From Campylobacterota bacterium (GTDB taxonomy: Bacteria > Campylobacterota > Campylobacteria > Campylobacterales > Sulfurovaceae), in the NCBI GenBank assembly GCA_003646525.1, contig QMKU01000107.1:1-5619 (forward strand): DNA of 5,619 nucleotides. Direction: 5' to 3'. Numbering within the stretch: position 1 is the stretch's first letter; every line of letters begins with the position of its first letter. This document shows positions 4,777-5,619 of the stretch, piece by piece. The notes under the pieces were generated by a model that saw nothing but the letters and a program-made list of their open reading frames with translations, was not told the origin of the DNA and did not search any database. The position numbers were made by a program, and so were the translations under genes.

Positions 4777-5363
4777 TGATAGTACATATAAGTAGTGGCA
4801 ATGCTACGCGTGAGGTTTGTAGGGCATTGTGGCATTTTATACAGTGGATAAAGGGACGCTACAGTTTTGAGGTGCTAGCACTAGAAGAGTCAAACCCTCC
4901 TAGAAGCTATCGCTCTATACGCTTACGCAGTGATGATAGCCGTCTTTTGGCACTTAGAGGTACACTTCTATGGAAGTCACCTAGCCCTTTTCGTCCTAAA
5001 CATAAACGAAAAAACTGGTACTTTTCGTTAGAGATTTATGAGGAGCATCAGAACCATACTATAGACCCCACACAAGTTATCTACCAAACCATGAAAAGTC
5101 CAAAAAAAGGTGGTCAACATGTCAATACCACATGCAGTGGTGTTAGAGCCATCTATCTACCATTGGGTCTAGAGGCTATTAGTTACGATGAGAGAAGTCA
5201 ACACCAAAACAAGAAAATAGCCCTGGAGAGAATACACAATAAAGCAAATCTACTCAAAGATAAAACCATCTCCCAAAATGAACAAACTCAATGGAGGGAG
5301 AACAAAGAGATAAAGAGGGGTGATCCAGTGATGGTTTTTTTGGGGAGTAGGTTTGAGCATTAG
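4776..5363 (+). CDS. prfH: Release factor H (PrfH), ribosome-rescue partner of RtcB2
   Basis: The product of 195 residues aligns over its whole length with PrfH: MIVHISSGNATREVCRALW at the start, SPFRPKHKRKNWYF, then GGQ (112-114) in KKGGQHVNTTCSGVRAIYLP, DERSQHQNKKIA, and IKRGDPVMVF near the end. PrfH resembles class I release factors without domain 1. It recognises ribosomes damaged in the decoding centre and hydrolyses the peptidyl-tRNA through GGQ so that RtcB can repair the rRNA. Two deviations stand out: Lys instead of the usual Pro/Gly directly before GGQ, and HVNTT where E. coli has HVNKT. The gene overlaps the rtcB stop by one base and is followed by a strong hairpin, so the two form a closed operon. 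A second broken copy of the 3' two-thirds lies at 908-1300. Start chosen at ATG 4776 rather than GTG 4773. Confidence 0.92.
   Translation: MIVHISSGNATREVCRALWHFIQWIKGRYSFEVLALEESNPPRSYRSIRLRSDDSRLLALRGTLLWKSPSPFRPKHKRKNWYFSLEIYEEHQNHTIDPTQVIYQTMKSPKKGGQHVNTTCSGVRAIYLPLGLEAISYDERSQHQNKKIALERIHNKANLLKDKTISQNEQTQWRENKEIKRGDPVMVFLGSRFEH
4993..5357 (+). repeat. Dispersed direct repeat, copy 2 (intact prfH)
   Basis: Partner of 927-1291, same orientation. Recombination between the copies would delete about 4 kb, including the PLD-like gene, the Sel1-repeat gene and rtcB, although 90% identity makes that infrequent. Confidence 0.9.
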
Positions 5364-5390
5364 GTTGGGGCTTTAGGGGTAATGTGTTGT

Positions 5391-5419
5391 AAAATCAACT
5401 CACGAAGTGGGTGGATTTT
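5391..5419. terminator. Hairpin terminator after the rtcB-prfH operon
   Basis: AAAATCAACTCAC pairs with GTGGGTGGATTTT around a GAA loop: 13 positions with one A-G mismatch and one T-G wobble. The T4 ends the right arm and the A4 opens the left arm, so it could act in both directions. It begins 28 bases after the prfH stop. Confidence 0.7.
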
Positions 5420-5446
5420 CGACACTTGACCTCGGCTGAGATGTGA

Positions 5447-5619
5447 CCATTTGGTTATCCTCATGGATATCAACAGAAAGGAAAAGGTACATATTGGGAG
5501 TCTCATAGACTAATCAATAATGGTACTATTGTAGAAAAACCTGATTGGGAGTGGTGTGAGTACCAATATGATACAATTTTCTATAGTGAAATGGGTTGTC
5601 TCTATGAGCTAAAAGATAT
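5447..5619 (+). pseudogene. Partial unrecognised reading frame running off the right edge, no usable start
   Basis: From 5447 to the end of the window one plus frame is open for 57 codons. It reads PFGYPHGYQQKGKGTYWESH, then RLINNGTIVEKPDWEW and CEYQYDTIFYSEMGCLYELK. The richness in Trp, Tyr and Asp/Glu with few Lys/Ile runs is typical of genuine protein rather than random AT-rich DNA. The frame is closed upstream by TGA 5444-5446, preceded directly by an in-frame ATG (5441-5443), and no ribosome site or other start was seen before the internal ATG near the end. It may be a gene whose 5' part was lost or mutated, with the remainder beyond the window. I do not recognise the family. If its start is in another frame a frameshift must lie near 5440. 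Confidence 0.45.

Overview
The window is AT-rich bacterial DNA with short intergenic gaps, ATGA/TGATG start-stop overlaps and heavy use of AGA, ATA and CTA codons. Together with the type of proteins encoded, this suggests a Campylobacterota-like host (for example the Sulfurovum/Sulfurimonas/Arcobacter group). The taxonomic call is an inference, not a match. No rRNA, tRNA, CRISPR array, transposase or replication origin was seen. The window reads as an accessory, defence/stress-type island.

Left part (1-1900): a run of small toxin-antitoxin style genes in visible decay. A PIN-domain toxin (3' part only, cut by the window edge) has an in-frame TGA and is followed, with an ATGA overlap, by an intact ribbon-helix-helix antitoxin. 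Next comes an unrecognised reading frame of about 90 codons blocked by a stop directly after its only upstream ATG. Then lies a second, broken copy of prfH: it lacks the N-terminal third, has an internal in-frame deletion, carries DGQ instead of the catalytic GGQ, and has a nonsense codon. After it come an intact RelB-like antitoxin and a ParE/RelE-type toxin whose frame is broken by one extra A in an A6 run.

Middle part (1900-3560): two genes on the minus strand, a one-HKD phospholipase D-like protein with a C-terminal winged-helix-like domain, and a Sel1/TPR-repeat protein. Between them is a gap of about 290 bp that holds a promoter-like TATAAT, a strong Shine-Dalgarno site and only a 16-codon reading frame on the plus strand.

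Right part (3560-5619): an intact two-gene operon, rtcB (RtcB2-type RNA 3'-phosphate/5'-OH ligase) and prfH (stand-alone release factor H), joined by a TGATG overlap and closed by a strong hairpin. From established work on RtcB2-PrfH, the pair rescues ribosomes whose 16S rRNA decoding centre has been cut by a ribotoxin: PrfH releases the stalled peptide and RtcB2 reseals the RNA. The window ends in an open frame that runs off the right edge and also lacks a usable start.

The most interesting features are the complete rRNA-repair operon, the orphan prfH pseudogene about 90% identical to its 3' part 4 kb away, and the pattern in which both toxin genes are broken while both antitoxins remain intact.
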